Position numbers and translations under genes: made by a program. The notes under the pieces are model-generated. The model ran no database searches, had not been told where the DNA came from, and worked only from the letters and a program-made list of their open reading frames with translations. From assembly GCA_026315105.1 (NCBI GenBank), contig CM048750.1, positions 71,789,797-71,853,796 on the forward strand: DNA of 64,000 nt, written 5' to 3'. Shown one piece after another: positions 35,410-47,080 of the stretch. This DNA is from Locusta migratoria (taxonomy: Eukaryota > Arthropoda > Insecta > Orthoptera > Acrididae). Each line of letters opens with the position of its first letter. The stretch's first letter is position 1.

Positions 35410-35640
35410 TGTAGATGAATTAATCATCAAATTTTTTTCATTACTGTTTTAAGGTTTTGATCTTCTATGGCTCCAAATTCAAATACTACCAAGGCATCAC
35501 AACCAATCATAGACATAAATATTGCAAGTTGCATAGTTTCTGGTTTCAGATTTGTGCTACCATGGTGTAGAACTTGAACTGTTGCTTCCACAGTTTCTAC
35601 ACATTTGCCATGTTTTCTGTACTTGGTGGATGTAATCCCA
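35410..35640 (-). pseudogene. Possible gag-like retroelement remnant
   Basis: One minus-strand frame reads LKPETMQLAIFMSMIGCDAL, then VVFEFGAIEDQNLKTVMKK. The spacing resembles the MQLA..L..IG.DALEV..SF segment of some insect gag proteins. It is short, with no other domain, so this is tentative. Confidence 0.35.
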
Positions 35641-36780
35641 CTATAGGACTAATATATTTCAGAGTTATATTTTCCATATACACAACTGTACTATTTACGG
35701 ACACTTTATAAATTTCTTTTTAACTTCTAAAACCATGTAATAAGAACTGATTTATTTAATAACATGTAATATATAAAGCAGAACATATAATATGATCAAG
35801 GAATGTTATATATTACATACCTTCCAAATTATATTAAGATAGTGTCAGTGGTTAAAGTGATGGTGATAGCTGATATTACAACTGTCATTTTGGAGAGAAT
35901 GTAATAGTCAACTGTTGTTAGCATGGGATGCTGCATAAAAAATTAGTTGAGTCTCTAACAGACAAATTATTCAGCAGAGTCAATATGTTTTCATGCTGTC
36001 AGATAAAGGTAATGTTTGCTCCTTTACAACTATTGTGGCAGCTGAATCATTGTCAACTTATTCCATTAGCTGCAGTTTCAGTAAGCCTGAACAAATGCCA
36101 TAAAAAGATGATTGTATTACATCACTAGTACCAAAAATAAGAAGGAAGTAGGCCTATGCATAATATTAGATATTATTAAGAATGAGATATTGTCCTTTAT
36201 TAATATATTCCAGTTATGCAATGGGTATTCACATATACTGCTCCAAAGTGGAAATCTGAGTTATTTTAACTGTGTGTTCCAAATTTTTATTGTCGTTTAT
36301 TGACAATAATTTTTGTGTGAATTTAGTTGTCAGTAAGTTATGTGCACTTGGTATAAATTAGGTGACTGACAAACTGTGATCTCAACGTAGCTCACGGGAT
36401 TGTTAAATAGCTACATAATTTTCACACTTACTCATTTATGGGCCTGAAGGTACGGGGTGCTCTCCACATTAAGCATAAATGAGTATGCTAAGATTGTTGA
36501 AATGATTCTGTGTGCTTTAATATTGCTATATCTGAAGTCTTTTTGGGGCTGTGTGGCATCAGCTTCCTGATGTTAAGGCAAGCATTTTTCCAAAATGTAC
36601 AGTCCTAGGAGCACTAAGGAGTTGAACCAATGTTGGTGTTCCATGAAGGAGCTTAACAATGCTATATAATAATGTAGTAATCCAAGAATAAAAAGGATAC
36701 TCAGTGTAAAAAGGATAGTCTGTTTGATTTGACTCAAGCACTTCAAAGTATTAACCAACATCGTACCTTATCTTTAATGT
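35641..36780. other. AT-rich intron sequence, no gene recognised
   Basis: Only short frames without domains. Ends at the foldback next to the 150-nt exon. Confidence 0.45.
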
Positions 36781-36816
36781 TCCTTCAGTAAAAAACAGTC
36801 TTGATTGCAAATTTTT

Positions 36817-37126
36817 CATCGGAACCTTCGCTTCTTCCAGAGTTTCTTCTTACACCAATCTAATTTGAATGAGAGAGACATATTAACAACATTCAATATT
36901 GATTTCCAGTCCATGGTGTACAGCAATCAGTGACAACAAATATTCCTTCAGTAAAAAACCGTCTTTATTGTAAATCAAGATGGTTTTTTACTGAAGGAAT
37001 ATTTATTCTCACTGATTGCTGTACACCATGGGCTGGAAATCAATCTTTAATGTTGTTAATATTTCTCTCTCATTCAAATTAGATTGATGTAAAAAGAAAC
37101 TCTGGAAGAAGCGAAGGTTCCGATGA
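36817..37126. repeat. Large palindrome, arms about 144 bp
   Basis: 36817-36960 and 36982-37126 are near-perfect reverse complements with a 21-base spacer. The end TCATCGGAACCTTCGC pairs with GCGAAGGTTCCGATGA. A third partial copy (TTCCTTCAGTAAAAAACAGT, 36781) precedes the left arm. It lies 170 bases downstream of a DAXX-like exon in the transcript and would form a long RNA hairpin. Confidence 0.9.
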
Positions 37127-37296
37127 ATAATACATAAAAATTTACATTAAGAGCATCGGAACCCTCGAGCCCTGTAACAGTTCAACACAAGTGTCTTGGC
37201 ATGAGTTAAGGAACAGCACACAGCTTCATCTTTGCACAAATGACAGAGTAATAACTAGTAGCTATCTTCAAATTACTGACTATAAATGTTACTAAC

Positions 37297-37446
37297 CTTG
37301 ATTCCTTAGCCTCTCAGGAGTAATAGTCATGTTCTGCTGCTCATACGCAGACTTAAGAAGTTTCAAAACCTCTTGATAATCAGGAAACTGTCCTGTTTTG
37401 TTCACAAACTTTTCAATAGCACGATTAACACTTGGAAATGCAGTTC
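37297..37446 (-). CDS. DAXX: DAXX-like protein, internal exon (histone-binding helical domain, N-terminal part)
   Basis: On the minus strand the acceptor TTCTTGGTTTCAG precedes 37446 and the donor CAAG/GTTAGTAA follows 37297. The 150-nt exon enters and leaves in phase 1, compatible with both neighbours. It encodes GTAFPSVNRAIEKFVNKTGQ, then FPDYQEVLKLLKSAYEQQNM and TITPERLRNQ. The pattern GT.(F/Y)P.VNR.IE...NK followed by FPDY..VL is the DAXX motif that precedes the AFQxIG segment, so the exon order agrees with the protein. Large foldbacks lie within 175 bases on both sides, which is unusual for such a short exon. Confidence 0.92.
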
Positions 37447-37603
37447 CTGAAACCAAGAAGACATGTTTTATATCACATTTTATCATGTGACTGTGCAGAT
37501 TTCGTAACCACGACAAATTCTAAATCAAAGTCCATTTTACATGTTTGGTGATGTATTAACCTGATACTCTAATAATATATAGGAAAGCCCTGTTTGGAAT
37601 TAA

Positions 37604-38014
37604 CAATATAGTAACAGGACAGTTTACAACTCACAACAAAGATGTGATGACAAGCTGCAACAGGCACATAAAAAAGACATACACATACAACACTTTCAGC
37701 TATCAGCCATGCCATTCTTCAGAAACAGGAACATACACACAATCACACAACACAGTGACACAACCGTCATCTCAGGCTGCCGAACTTTGAATTACTTGTT
37801 ATTTTGTGAATATGTGTTTGTGTGATTCAAAGTGTGGCAGCCAAAGATGATGGTTGTGTGCCTGTGTGATTGCGTGAATGTTCCTATTTCTGAAGAAGGC
37901 CATGGCCAATAGTTGGAACTGTTGTATGTGTGTGTCTTTTTTTTTTTCATGTGCTTGTCACAGCTCATTGTCATATCTTTGCAGTGAGTTGTAAACTGCC
38001 CTATTACTATATTA
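37604..38014. repeat. Large palindrome of PLE-terminal type, arms about 190 bp
   Basis: 37604-37794 pairs with 37825-38014: the outer ends AATATAGTAACAGG and CCCTATTACTATATT, the inner ends CTGCCGAACTTTGAAT and ATTCAAAGTGTGGCAG. Each arm has a hammerhead-like core: 37701-37722 minus (CTGAAGA, ATGGCATGGCT, GATA) and 37890-37911 plus (CTGAAGA, AGGCCATGGCC, AATA). The arms resemble the PLE terminus at 32755-33000. Confidence 0.88.
37890..37911 (+). ncRNA. Hammerhead-ribozyme-like core in foldback
   Basis: CTGAAGA followed by a GGCCATGGCC self-complementary stem and AATA. The last block deviates from GAAA. Paired with an inverted counterpart at 37701-37722. Confidence 0.4.
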
Positions 38015-38580
38015 TAACATATAGGTATTATATATCACTGTTTTCTCTTCCATAGACCCCGTGGCTTATTCTGAGGCATCATCAAATGCACGGTGTCTGC
38101 ACTGACATCAGGAACCTGTTCAAAAGAGTTCCAGGACAATATCTGGCCTCTGTAATCTAAATAATCCCACAAAATATACTATTTAAATATCTCCTCCCAG
38201 AATTAGGATGTTACACTACATAACCCCCCCCCCCCCCCCCTCAGACACGAGATATCAAATTGTTTATCACAACACCCCAATAAAATGTTTAATAATTCTC
38301 ACCTTCATTAAAAAGTAAGTACACACAGCAGTCATATTTCTCACAGTTTCTCTATCACTGGATGTCAGGAGAATTTCTAAATCCTAGATAAGTATCAAGT
38401 CATTCTTATCATATTAAAAAGCAACTTCTATCTCCCACTTTAATATATGATTCCCACCCGATCTCAAACAGACTGGGAGGTGTGAACTTTTAATCAATTC
38501 AATAAATGAATTATTTGGATAAATTACTTAACTAGAAATTTAGATGACAGATGTCACAGTAAAGGGCAGGTACATTATTG
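38015..38580. other. Intron sequence with C17 run
   Basis: AT-rich, with a poly-C tract at 38224-38240. No gene recognised. Confidence 0.45.
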
Positions 38581-38584
38581 TTCA

Positions 38585-39062
38585 GTCATACAGCAAACAC
38601 TCTAACCAACTTTATGTGGAAGCAAGCCCTACCTTGACTAACCATATGGGCATTAAAATTCCCCAAAAGGAGAAATGGCAGGGGTAGTTGTGCAATCACT
38701 GCAGCAACGTCAGTGATGGAGACAGCCGTATCCGGGGGAAGGTAAATGGAACAGATGGTGAATTCCTGCCCCGCCCGGATTTGAACAGTGACTGCCTTTA
38801 GGGTCGTTTGGAGAGGCACAGCAGCACTAGGGACAGTTGCGAGGATGTAAACAGTGACACCAACTGAAGCTCTATTGCATGTAGCCCGGTTACGGTAATA
38901 GCCCCGATAGCCTCGAAGGGCTGAGGTCCTCTGAACAGGAAATCACGTTTCCTGCAGCGCCAGACAAAACACAGGGATGCGGCACAACTGCTGCAACTCA
39001 GCTACGCGGTTGAAGATATTGCCGCAATTCCATTGTAGAATAACTGTCTCCTAGCTGAGAAT
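38585..39062 (-). pseudogene. I-like LINE ORF2, endonuclease N-terminus (3'-truncated)
   Basis: The minus strand reads WNCGNIFNRVAELQQLCRIP, then VFCLALQET (about 39030-38945) and, in frame 38819-38586, FTICSIYLPPDTAVSITD, then LPLPFLLLGNFNAH. These are the first motifs of the AP-type endonuclease of the I/jockey group (QWN.., LQET, SIYLPP, GDFNAH with D changed to N). The similarity stops after NFNAH near 38655; the rest of ORF2 is missing. Confidence 0.8.
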
Positions 39063-39087
39063 CCATAAATAATAGCTGAGGAGCAGA

Positions 39088-40650
39088 TTATTCCATTGCG
39101 TCGTCGTCTGCCTTGAGCGCTAAATCTATAGAGTCAAGATCCATAGCATCTAATGGATCAGTAAGTGCAAGATCCTTGGGGGATGCGAGGATCTTGACTT
39201 CATACTCTGAAGCAAAGGATGTAGGTATCTGTGGCTTTAGAGCCACCAAGGTTTCTTTTTTCTTCGTGGTCTGTTTCTTAGCCTCTTGCTGGCCCTTAGG
39301 TTTTAAGGGCCAGGAGGGCTTCTCAGACACCCTCAGGGGCTGACGAAGAGCAGGAGGCCCTTCAATCAGCAGCAAGGGGATCCTTCAGCAATTTGCTGGG
39401 ATCCTCTTTGCCGGGTGGAGAAGCCTCAGAAGGGAGCGTCCCAAGGGACCCCTTCCGAGTGAGAAGAGCCGGAGAAGGCTTCTCCTTCTCTGGCTTAGAG
39501 GTGGGGGACTGGTGTCCCCGATGTTTGAGCGGTTGTTGCTCCCACAATGAAAAGAGTGGGAGCCACCAAAGAGGAAGTACCCCCAGCTGTCAAGGGGGCA
39601 GGGGTAGTTGATTGGGCGTGGGAGCCCACTGGCAGTGGTTCAGTACACGGTAAACGAGACGCTGTAGATGATGGGGAGGCTGCTATGGCATAGGAATTGG
39701 TTAGATGTACAGGTTGGAGCTTTTGATACTTGCGTTTTGCCTCTGAGTAGGCCAGTTGATCCCGCTCTTGCTGTAATACTGAGCACGTAGGTGAGCAAGG
39801 GGAGTGATTCTGGTCGCAGTTTCGTTCAGATGGACTGCATGTTCGCACTCCCAACATGTAGGATTGGCATCACATCCAGCACTTGAAACAACACATAGGG
39901 GGAGGAACGTAGGGCTTTATGTCACACCGGTAGATCATCAGGCAATGAATCACCCTCAGAAGCCAAGATAAAGGCACCGGTGGCAACCGTGTTGTCCTTC
40001 GGACCCCTATGGACTCGCCAAATAAAATGTACTCCCCAGGGTTCCAAGTTGGCACGTAGTTCTTCATCAGATTGCAGCAGCAGCTCTTTATGGAATATTA
40101 TCCCATGGACCATGTTCAAGGTCTTGTGTGGTGTTATTGTTACGGAAACATCACCCAGCTTGTCACAGGCAGCAAGGCCCACGACTGACTGACCCAGAGT
40201 GCATTTTCAACTTTCCTTCAACCTCACTGAACTTGTCCTCCAAGTTCTCTACGAAGAACAAAGTCTTCGTAGTCTTAAAAGAATCCCCATAATTAAGGCT
40301 ACATACAAGGTATTATGGGGCATAAGCATCATCCTGAAGTCTGGCCCGACGTTCCTCCCATGGTGCGGCAAGGGAAGGAAACGTTTGGGGGGATCGTATT
40401 CTGCAGCATTGTATTTGCCTCATCCTCTCTTAGAGACGCCGATTACATGTCCGGCAATGTTATGGGATCTTTTCATGGTGTTCCCACGAGCAGCTAGGGA
40501 TCTAAAGGTCCATCCAGGCAGAGCCCCACTTGCCTGGGTAAGCCTTATACAACTGAGGTGTGACAGGTTCCTCAGAGGTTGCTCGCTAGCGACTGTTCAA
40601 TCTCAACAGCCATGCATCTCCTCGGCACGTAGCACACCTTGAGATTGAGG
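39088..40650 (-). pseudogene. I-like LINE ORF1 (gag-like) relic
   Basis: In minus-strand order: VTITPHKTLNMVHGIIFHKE, then EELRANLEPWGVHFIWRVHR (about 40155-40010); a Cys-rich zinc-knuckle region MCCFKCWM ... CDQNHSPCSPTC (about 39895-39775); a Ser/Thr/Pro-rich segment; and a Lys/Pro-rich tail ending LALKADDDAME at 39088. This order (nucleic-acid-binding fold, knuckles, basic tail) matches ORF1 of I-clade LINEs. Several frameshifts and stops are present. ORF2 starts just downstream. Confidence 0.75.
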
Positions 40651-40890
40651 TGTTTTTTTTTATAGAGGTTTGTACCATCCTCATGACCCGGGCGATTAAG
40701 CCAAGATCCCCGAGCTCTGAAACGTACAACGTTCCACCGTCGTGCCGAACAATGGTTGTTGAAGCACGCACAGAGCTTATGGTGTAGCGGACCGTTGGTG
40801 CAACACAGCCCATGGCTCAGGACCCCGGGTTCACCAAGCCCGTAGTCAGCAAATTAATGTCGAGCCCTTGAGGGGAACACATCATCTACC
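40651..40890 (-). repeat. 5' UTR of the I-like LINE
   Basis: Non-coding sequence between ORF1 and the 5' end near 40880 on the minus strand. Its outermost 110 bases are shared with the solo fragment at 32040-32165, which supports this as the true 5' end. Confidence 0.6.
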
Positions 40891-41567
40891 AAATGCCCTC
40901 TGGATATCATGTATGGATAGCATGAGTCGTGTTTCACATGATCATTGCTTTCGTAAACCATATTGAATACTAAAAGGGAGATTTCTGGTCACCAAAAGTG
41001 AGATAATATTGTAACATAAAAATTCTGCAACTGACCAATCTCAGAGATACTGGCATATGACTGTTCTTGTAAAAGTGAATGAGCTTCACTTTTTTCCTAC
41101 CGTTAGGAGCACTTTGTCCCTCTAGAGATCTTTGGTACACAGCACACTACTCAATCCACAACAAGACAGTGAACCTCAGTCTCTCCAGCACTTATCGTTT
41201 CCTATGGAGAGCACCATAGATGCCAACTGAGGACATCTTCGACCATTTGTGTGCTCCTTGTTCTGTCAAAAAATCTTTTTAAGAAGGCCCAGGCCTCAGA
41301 ATAGTTGCAGTGAGATTACATCAGTGCAGAACAACAGCACTAATCTTAGCAGCTCCAGTCAGATTCATAGTATTACCAAAGAAAAGTATTTGATAGTATC
41401 AATCTGTACATACTGTAAATAGATGTGTCCATATTTTATACATTTTACAGATGCCTCAAAATAAAGTCAAATCAGAAAGGATGGTAATTCCAAATCTGCA
41501 CATTAGTAAATGCACTCTTCCAAACTGTAAAGCCAGGAGACAGAAACAAGGAAAAGGAGTAGCCTAC
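40891..41567. other. Intron sequence, no gene recognised
   Basis: No domain-bearing frame or structured repeat was found between the LINE and the next DAXX-like exon. Confidence 0.45.
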
Positions 41568-41665
41568 CTGAATATGTTACTGCTCTTCTCTCCTGAAGCT
41601 TTGGTATTACACCACATTCATACTGTTGCAGTTTTTTATACACAGCTACTGCACGCTCTTTATAC
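41568..41665 (-). CDS. DAXX: DAXX-like protein, internal exon (helical domain)
   Basis: On the minus strand the acceptor TTTGTTTTGTTTCAG precedes 41665 and the donor TTCAG/GTAGGC follows 41568. The 98-nt exon enters in phase 2 (AG plus G gives Arg) and leaves in phase 1 (G plus GA gives Gly). It encodes YKERAVAVYKKLQQYECGVI, then PKLQERRAVTYS. This corresponds to the DAXX segment with the LxxxLCxL..C helix and the VxExR..Y stretch just before the GT.YP.VNR motif of the next exon. Too short to be named alone, but phase, order and residues fit. Confidence 0.88.
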
Positions 41666-41669
41666 CTGA

Positions 41670-41935
41670 AACAAAACAAAATACTGGCAATATTTCCAGA
41701 GGTGTAACAATTTTCCAGTACTAACAACCCCCCTGCTCCCCCAAACATACACTAGCACAAACATAAAGTGACATTAGAAGGGAGTAGAGGAGGTGCCAAT
41801 GAGAGACAGAAAGAGAAGACAGAGTCATGGTGGTAGAAGGATAGTAGCAGTAAGAAAGATAAATGGAAGGAGCTTGTTACAGTGGGATGAAAAAGAGAGA
41901 TAAATGGAGACCATACATAAGTTCTGTGAACTTGA
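41670..41935. other. Intron sequence between exon and PLE
   Basis: No gene. GA-rich on the plus strand (41770-41910). Confidence 0.4.
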
Positions 41936-42430
41936 ACAACGAACACTTTGTCAATAAAATTCTTCCAGGTATGAGACTGCGTTGTCATTTTTATAAAATC
42001 TACTGACATTTCGGCCACTGTTGCAGGCGGCCTTCATCAGGGTCTGTGTCTGACTGCTGAATGTAAGATAGCTTGTGCTTTATATAATTGTGCAAACAGC
42101 AGTGTGATGAAGAGGGAGGTTGGTCTTTCTTTACTGGTGTTTATATTATTACACGCCATTGGTGGAAAAGGATGTCAACGATTGGCGTTTTCATGACAAG
42201 TTATTCATGTGATTGGAGGTTGCATTCTTCCATCTTATTGGTGAAAATGTGCATCTTCGATTGGCTTTTGCATTGGAACTTGCTACTGGCAGGATAGACG
42301 TGAGGGAACTGGCAGCAGTTGTAGTGTGCCGCTGTTTACTAGTCGCCTGGTGCAGATGGCGGCGGGCCGGTGCTCTGCTTGTGCACAGCCACTGTGGTCA
42401 CCAGGGCACCTGCGTATGTAGCTCTGTATA
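41936..42430 (-). repeat. 3' region of a Penelope-like element with hammerhead-like core
   Basis: Follows the GIY-YIG remnant on the minus strand. Near its end, 42040-42009 reads CTGATGA, A, GGCC, a 12-base loop, GGCC, GAAA, a full match to the hammerhead core with a 4-bp stem II. After it, TGTCA and TGACA could form stem III, but the base expected to pair with the last A is A. Confidence 0.7.
42009..42040 (-). ncRNA. Hammerhead-ribozyme-like core, best match
   Basis: All fixed core blocks (CTGATGA and GAAA) are intact, with GGCC/GGCC pairing. Possible stem III TGTCA/TGACA flanks a 16-base loop. The U16.1 position appears mutated, so cleavage is uncertain. Confidence 0.5.
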
Positions 42431-42431
42431 T

Positions 42432-44589
42432 GGTACCATCTCATAGTGTTGCAACTACTGGCAACCAAGACACCGGAAGTCTGTATACATCTTCCCTGTT
42501 CATATTGACAGGGCACTTGGCTATTTCTATAGCCTCTCTAATCTTCCTCCTCATTGAGAGTGGTTGTTTTGACAGCATGTGAGCCTCACCGAAAGATAAC
42601 TGTATCACACACTGATTGTGGTGCTCTGAAACTGCTAACATTCTGTGCTCTCCAAGCCGTATGTACCTTTGATGTTCAGAAAGCCTCGTACTGATTGCTC
42701 ATCCGGTCTCCCCCATATACACCAGTCCACACCAGCTGATTTCATAGATGCTTTATTCATTTTTTCAACTGCATCCTTTAACCTAGGACATCCTTGATCT
42801 TGTTGGTGCTGCAGATGAATTTGGCCCACACGTTCAGTGACACCTTGTAATTAAGGTGATAGGGCGATGTTTTGTGCTTCCTCCTGCTCCTCTCTAATAC
42901 TTTCATTCTTTTGGCCATTGTTTTGTTCATCTCATGCATCCCACAGCCATTGGCCGCAAAGGTGGCTCTGAGGTATTGTAGTTCCACCTGTGGGTGATCA
43001 GCACTGCTGATCCTGGGGGCCCTCTTTGTTATAGTATGAAGGGCGGATTTCTTCTGCATGGGGGATGGTAGGAAGTGGTGTGGAGGTACCCACCAATGCT
43101 CCTGGGTTTCCTCTACACACTGTGTGTAACGAAAAATTTTATGATTTATTCTTGTCTGCTTGCATTACTGAACCTCCCGATACTACTATTTCATAATAAT
43201 AGATATGAATGTAATTAGTCTATTATCATTTTCTTTTCCAAAACTTCTGTTATTCTTTGTTGTAACGCAACTAGCTGAAGTCATTTTCTATTATTTGGTA
43301 TTGGTTTGGCCAAGTTTACCGTCAGACTTACCGTAGACTTCGATGTTGAGAAAAGGCAGCACCCCATTCTTTTCTACCTCTATTGTGAACTGTATTTTGC
43401 TGTGCTGGCGATTGAGATGTTTGTGCAAGTTCTGTAGCTTCTCTTCCCCATGTGGCCAGATGATGAAGGTGTCATCAACGTATCGCAGCTAGCATACTGG
43501 GCTAATGGTGCTGAGTGGAGAGCAGTTTCTTCAAATGCTTGCATGAAGATATCTGCTGCAATCGGTGAAAGTAGGGAGCCCATAGCTACACTGTCTCTGT
43601 TCATAGAATTCTCCTTTCCACTTGAAGTAAGCGGTTGTTTAGGCAGTGGTGCACTAGGTCATAGATGTCAGGTGCCAAGCATTCTTCTAAGATGTTCCTT
43701 GTGTCTGACACTGGTATGTTAGTGAATAATGATGTTACATCAAAGCTAATAATCAGATCTGTAGCTGATACACACTTCTCTTAAAAGTGTCATGAAATGG
43801 TTTGAATCCTTCACATATGAATCCCTGTGGCTCACTAGACGTCAGAGCTTTGGTACCAGCTCTTTTGCCAATTTGTACGTGGATGAATTAATACTGGCCT
43901 TCAATAAGCCCCAAAGGAAAATCCTCTTTATGGACCATCGGTAGGTCATACATCCTCGGTGCCTGTGTAACTTGCGGTATGAGTCTTCTGGCTGTGTCGA
44001 AGTTCATCCTGGTTTGCTTCAGTAGCGCCTGTGTCAATCTGGTTATCTTTGCCGTTGGATCAACCTTAAGTGTCTTTTAGATGGGGTCACCAAGATGTTT
44101 TTCCATCTGTTTGTTGTAATCTGGTGTGTCCAAGATGACAGTGGTGTTGCCTTTGTCTGCCTGTATCACTGCGAAGTCAGGATTCTTCTTTAGCTCCACT
44201 ATGGCATGATGTTCCTCCTTGTTGATGTTTTGTTTTGGTGGCTTCGCACGAGACAGAATCTGTACTGTTTCCTGTCATATCTTCTCTGTCTCTCCTTGTA
44301 ACAGGTGTTGCACCAAAGTCTGAACTGATTCAATTATGTCTTCCAACGGAACATACTTTTGTGTGATCGCAAAATTGATCCCCTTAGCCAGGATTTGAGT
44401 GGCTGGTTCACTAAAGGTGTGGTTGGAGAGATTCATCAATGTCCTTTGTGTATTCAGGGACTGTTCTTCATCTGTCATTGGCTGCAGCCTGGCAAACTTT
44501 TCCATCTGACGACTGGTGATGCTCACGCTGGACCTCATAGCTTGTTGGTAAGTCAACCTATCAACCTTCTCCTAGTCTTCCACAACGGT

Positions 44590-44622
<33 letters not shown>

Positions 44623-44960
44623 CAGGAAGAGGTGCAGTTCACAGAGCTGCTTCTTGTTCATGTCGAGGCTGGTCTGGATGTCCTGTCTCCTTTCCCTCAG
44701 CCCTCAGCAGAGCTTCGCTGGCTCATGGACAGATGTTCTTCACTTTGTTCGATTTTATATCAGACCTCAGGCATAGAAATTTTGACACTACATTGGTGTC
44801 CCTACGTATCTTCAAGTAAACAAGATCATTCAGCAGTTTACCTCTCTGACACAGCGATTCTAGCTGCCTGATGTTTTGATGTATTTCCTGCCTATACAGG
44901 TTGATTAAATGCAAGTGTAGGCTTTCGCGGCTGTTGTCACTGTTTGTTTGATGGCCCACA
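42432..44960 (-). pseudogene. Penelope-like element: reverse transcriptase and GIY-YIG endonuclease
   Basis: Minus-strand order with frameshifts: an N-terminal helical region (44959-44723 and 44556-44275); the RT motif DLIISFDVTSLFTNIPVSDT (about 43770-43710), typical of PLEs; VAMGSLLSPIAADIFMQAFE (43590-43530); the catalytic box RYVDDTFIIWPHGEEKL (about 43490-43440); and NGVLPFLNIEV. A linker region (43059-42778) follows, then the nuclease (WVYMGETG-like, about 42725, then STRLSEHQRY and RKIREAIEIAKCPVN). The protein is disrupted by several stops, frameshifts and a 30-base poly-A (poly-T on plus, 44591-44620). The RT is related to telomerase. Confidence 0.88.
44591..44620. repeat. Poly-T tract inside the PLE coding region
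   Basis: 30 T on the plus strand interrupt the PLE frame (poly-A in coding sense). Confidence 0.95.
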
Positions 44961-45265
44961 GAGTAATTAATAACCTCTCTTAGCCAGATGAAAAACTATG
45001 ATTTATTCGTACAGGTGGCATAGTAGGTTATTTTCCAGTGGTTAAAAAATAAAGCGTTATCAGTGAGGATAAGTATTAGCAAATTTAAAGTCTGGCCAGG
45101 ATTTGTATCAAAACAAGACATTTTCTTTTCAATAAATTGATACCTATGGTCGAATTTAAATTAAACTTGTGGTGTAACTTATTGTAGTATTTGCAAACAG
45201 TTGACCTACAATAGCTCATGTTACCTGGGAGTATCATTAGCAAGCATAATAGTAATAGAAATAAT
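44961..45265. other. AT-rich intron sequence
   Basis: Between the PLE 5' end and the LINE copy. No gene recognised. Confidence 0.4.
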
Positions 45266-45267
45266 TC

Positions 45268-46145
45268 TTGTCTATATTAAAATCCGTTATACAAGATTAT
45301 GGTATAGGAGGCAAACTTCTGCAGCCAATTAAAGGGCTTTACGTAGACTGCCAGGCAGCAGTTAGAGTAGATGGCAAATTAAGCTCATGGTTCATGGTAG
45401 CTTCAGGGGTAAGACAAGGCTGTAACCTGTCACCACTGTTGTTCATACTATTCATGGATCATATGTTGAAAACAGTAGACTGGCAGGGCGGGATTAAAAT
45501 AGGTGAAAACAAAATAAGCAGTCTCGCATATGCGGATGACTTAGTTGTAATGGCAGATTCGATTGAAAGGTTGCAAACTAATATTTCAGAGCTCGATCAG
45601 AGGTGCAAGGATTATGATATGAAGATCAGCATCTCCAAAACGAAAGTAATGCCTGGGAAAAAATTTAAACAAATTGAGTGCCAAATAGGAGTAACAAAGT
45701 TAGAACAGGTAGACACTTTCAAGTACCTGGGATGTATTTTCTCGCAGGATGGCAACAGACGTTACAGATAAGAAAGTAGCAAGAATGACTGCAGGTCCTA
45801 ATAGATGGGAACAATGGCAGGAGGGTGTCCATAATGAGGAAATCAAAGAAAAACTGGGAAAGAACACCATAGATGAATCAGAGCGAACATACTGAGATGG
45901 TGGGGGTCATGTTACACACATGGGAGAAGCAAGAGACTCATGAACTTGGCAGTTGAGGGTAAGAGGAGTTGAGGTAGACCAAGAAGAAAGTACTTAGATT
46001 CGGTGCAGAATGATTTTGAAGTAAAAGGTATAACACCAGACAAGGCATCAATGTTAGCATTGAATAGGGGATCATGGAGGAATTTTATTAGAGGTACTAT
46101 GCTCCAGACTGAATGCTGAAAGGCATGATGATGATGATTAAAATC
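45268..46145 (+). pseudogene. 5'-truncated LINE reverse transcriptase
   Basis: The frame 45268-45771 encodes RT motifs GLYVDCQAAVRVDGKLSSWF, then SGVRQGCNLSPLLFILFMDH, SSLAYADDLVVMADS (catalytic YADD) and TKVMPGKK ... FKYLGCIFSQDG. After frameshifts come EGKRS*GRPRRKYLDSVQND, KGITPDKASML and a terminal W..F segment. The tail is (GAT)n-like. The catalytic residues are intact, but N-terminal RT and endonuclease are missing. It belongs to the same broad LINE group as 4053-4615 but is a different family. Confidence 0.87.
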
Positions 46146-46381
46146 TTACTACTTGTTACTGCGACCGAGCAGTATTACTGGCCAATTGCAGCAAAAAAAA
46201 AAGTGTGTTATATTACTCTTTGAAAATAACAACTAAATGAACTATGTTCGAGACATTATTCATGATGTTTGCCTTTCCCCCCCCCCTCCCCCCCCCCCCC
46301 ACACACACACACACTGCCGACTGCAATTCTTTGAACGGAGTTCTTCTGAATCATTGATTCTCTTTAAGGTCACATTCGTGG

Positions 46382-46427
<46 letters not shown>

Positions 46428-47075
46428 TAGTAATTTACATCTCTGTGATCATTGACGAGATACAGCATGGGGAGTGGCGACACAGGGCTGACAACTTCTT
46501 CAATTAGACCTTCAATTACCTTAAGTAAAATTTCACCCAGTCTAACATGGGGTATGAATAGCATGGATCATTTGGCATTTGAGAGCAGTAAAATTTTCTC
46601 TCGATTCTTTCATTGGAACAGAGATGTTTGTAGTAGTTCAGAGATTAGTACCACTGAGGATATTAGAAACCAGCAGGGTCTTACGATGACACACTATCTA
46701 TTTGTCAACGTTGCTACTAGTATTAAATAATATTTATTGTTGATGACGGTAGAGAAATCCCAATGTCTCCTTGGCCTTGTGGGCTACATAAAGTATACTT
46801 TTGATAACGGGAACCAAGGGCCACTGATAGTAAACTTTAACCACCTGCTACCCGGTACTAGTCTCTGATCAGGGACACTACAATTGCCCAGACACGATGC
46901 ATTTGGTGTCACAAAGAGCTCAACTTGGTGAAAAGGTGGGAATGGAGTAGTTGGTTAAAATAATTGGAAAGGGAAGCTTTGGTAATTTGTTTGGATTTGA
47001 TCAGTGGTATAGCCAGTTCGATAAGTTTCTTATATTAATACACCTTCATTTTTGTTTTTTTTTGTGTTTTTCTCA
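46146..47075. other. Repeat-rich intron, no gene recognised
   Basis: Contains a C-rich/CA tract (46267-46311) and a (GT)n tract (46385-46426). The part 46440-47060 could include LTR or leader sequence of the gag fragment that follows, but no paired repeat was found. Confidence 0.4.
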
Positions 47076-47080
47076 TAAGC

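Noticed and set aside
39113..39611. Plus-strand frames of 72-76 codons
   Set aside because: Antisense to the LINE ORF1 relic; no domain.
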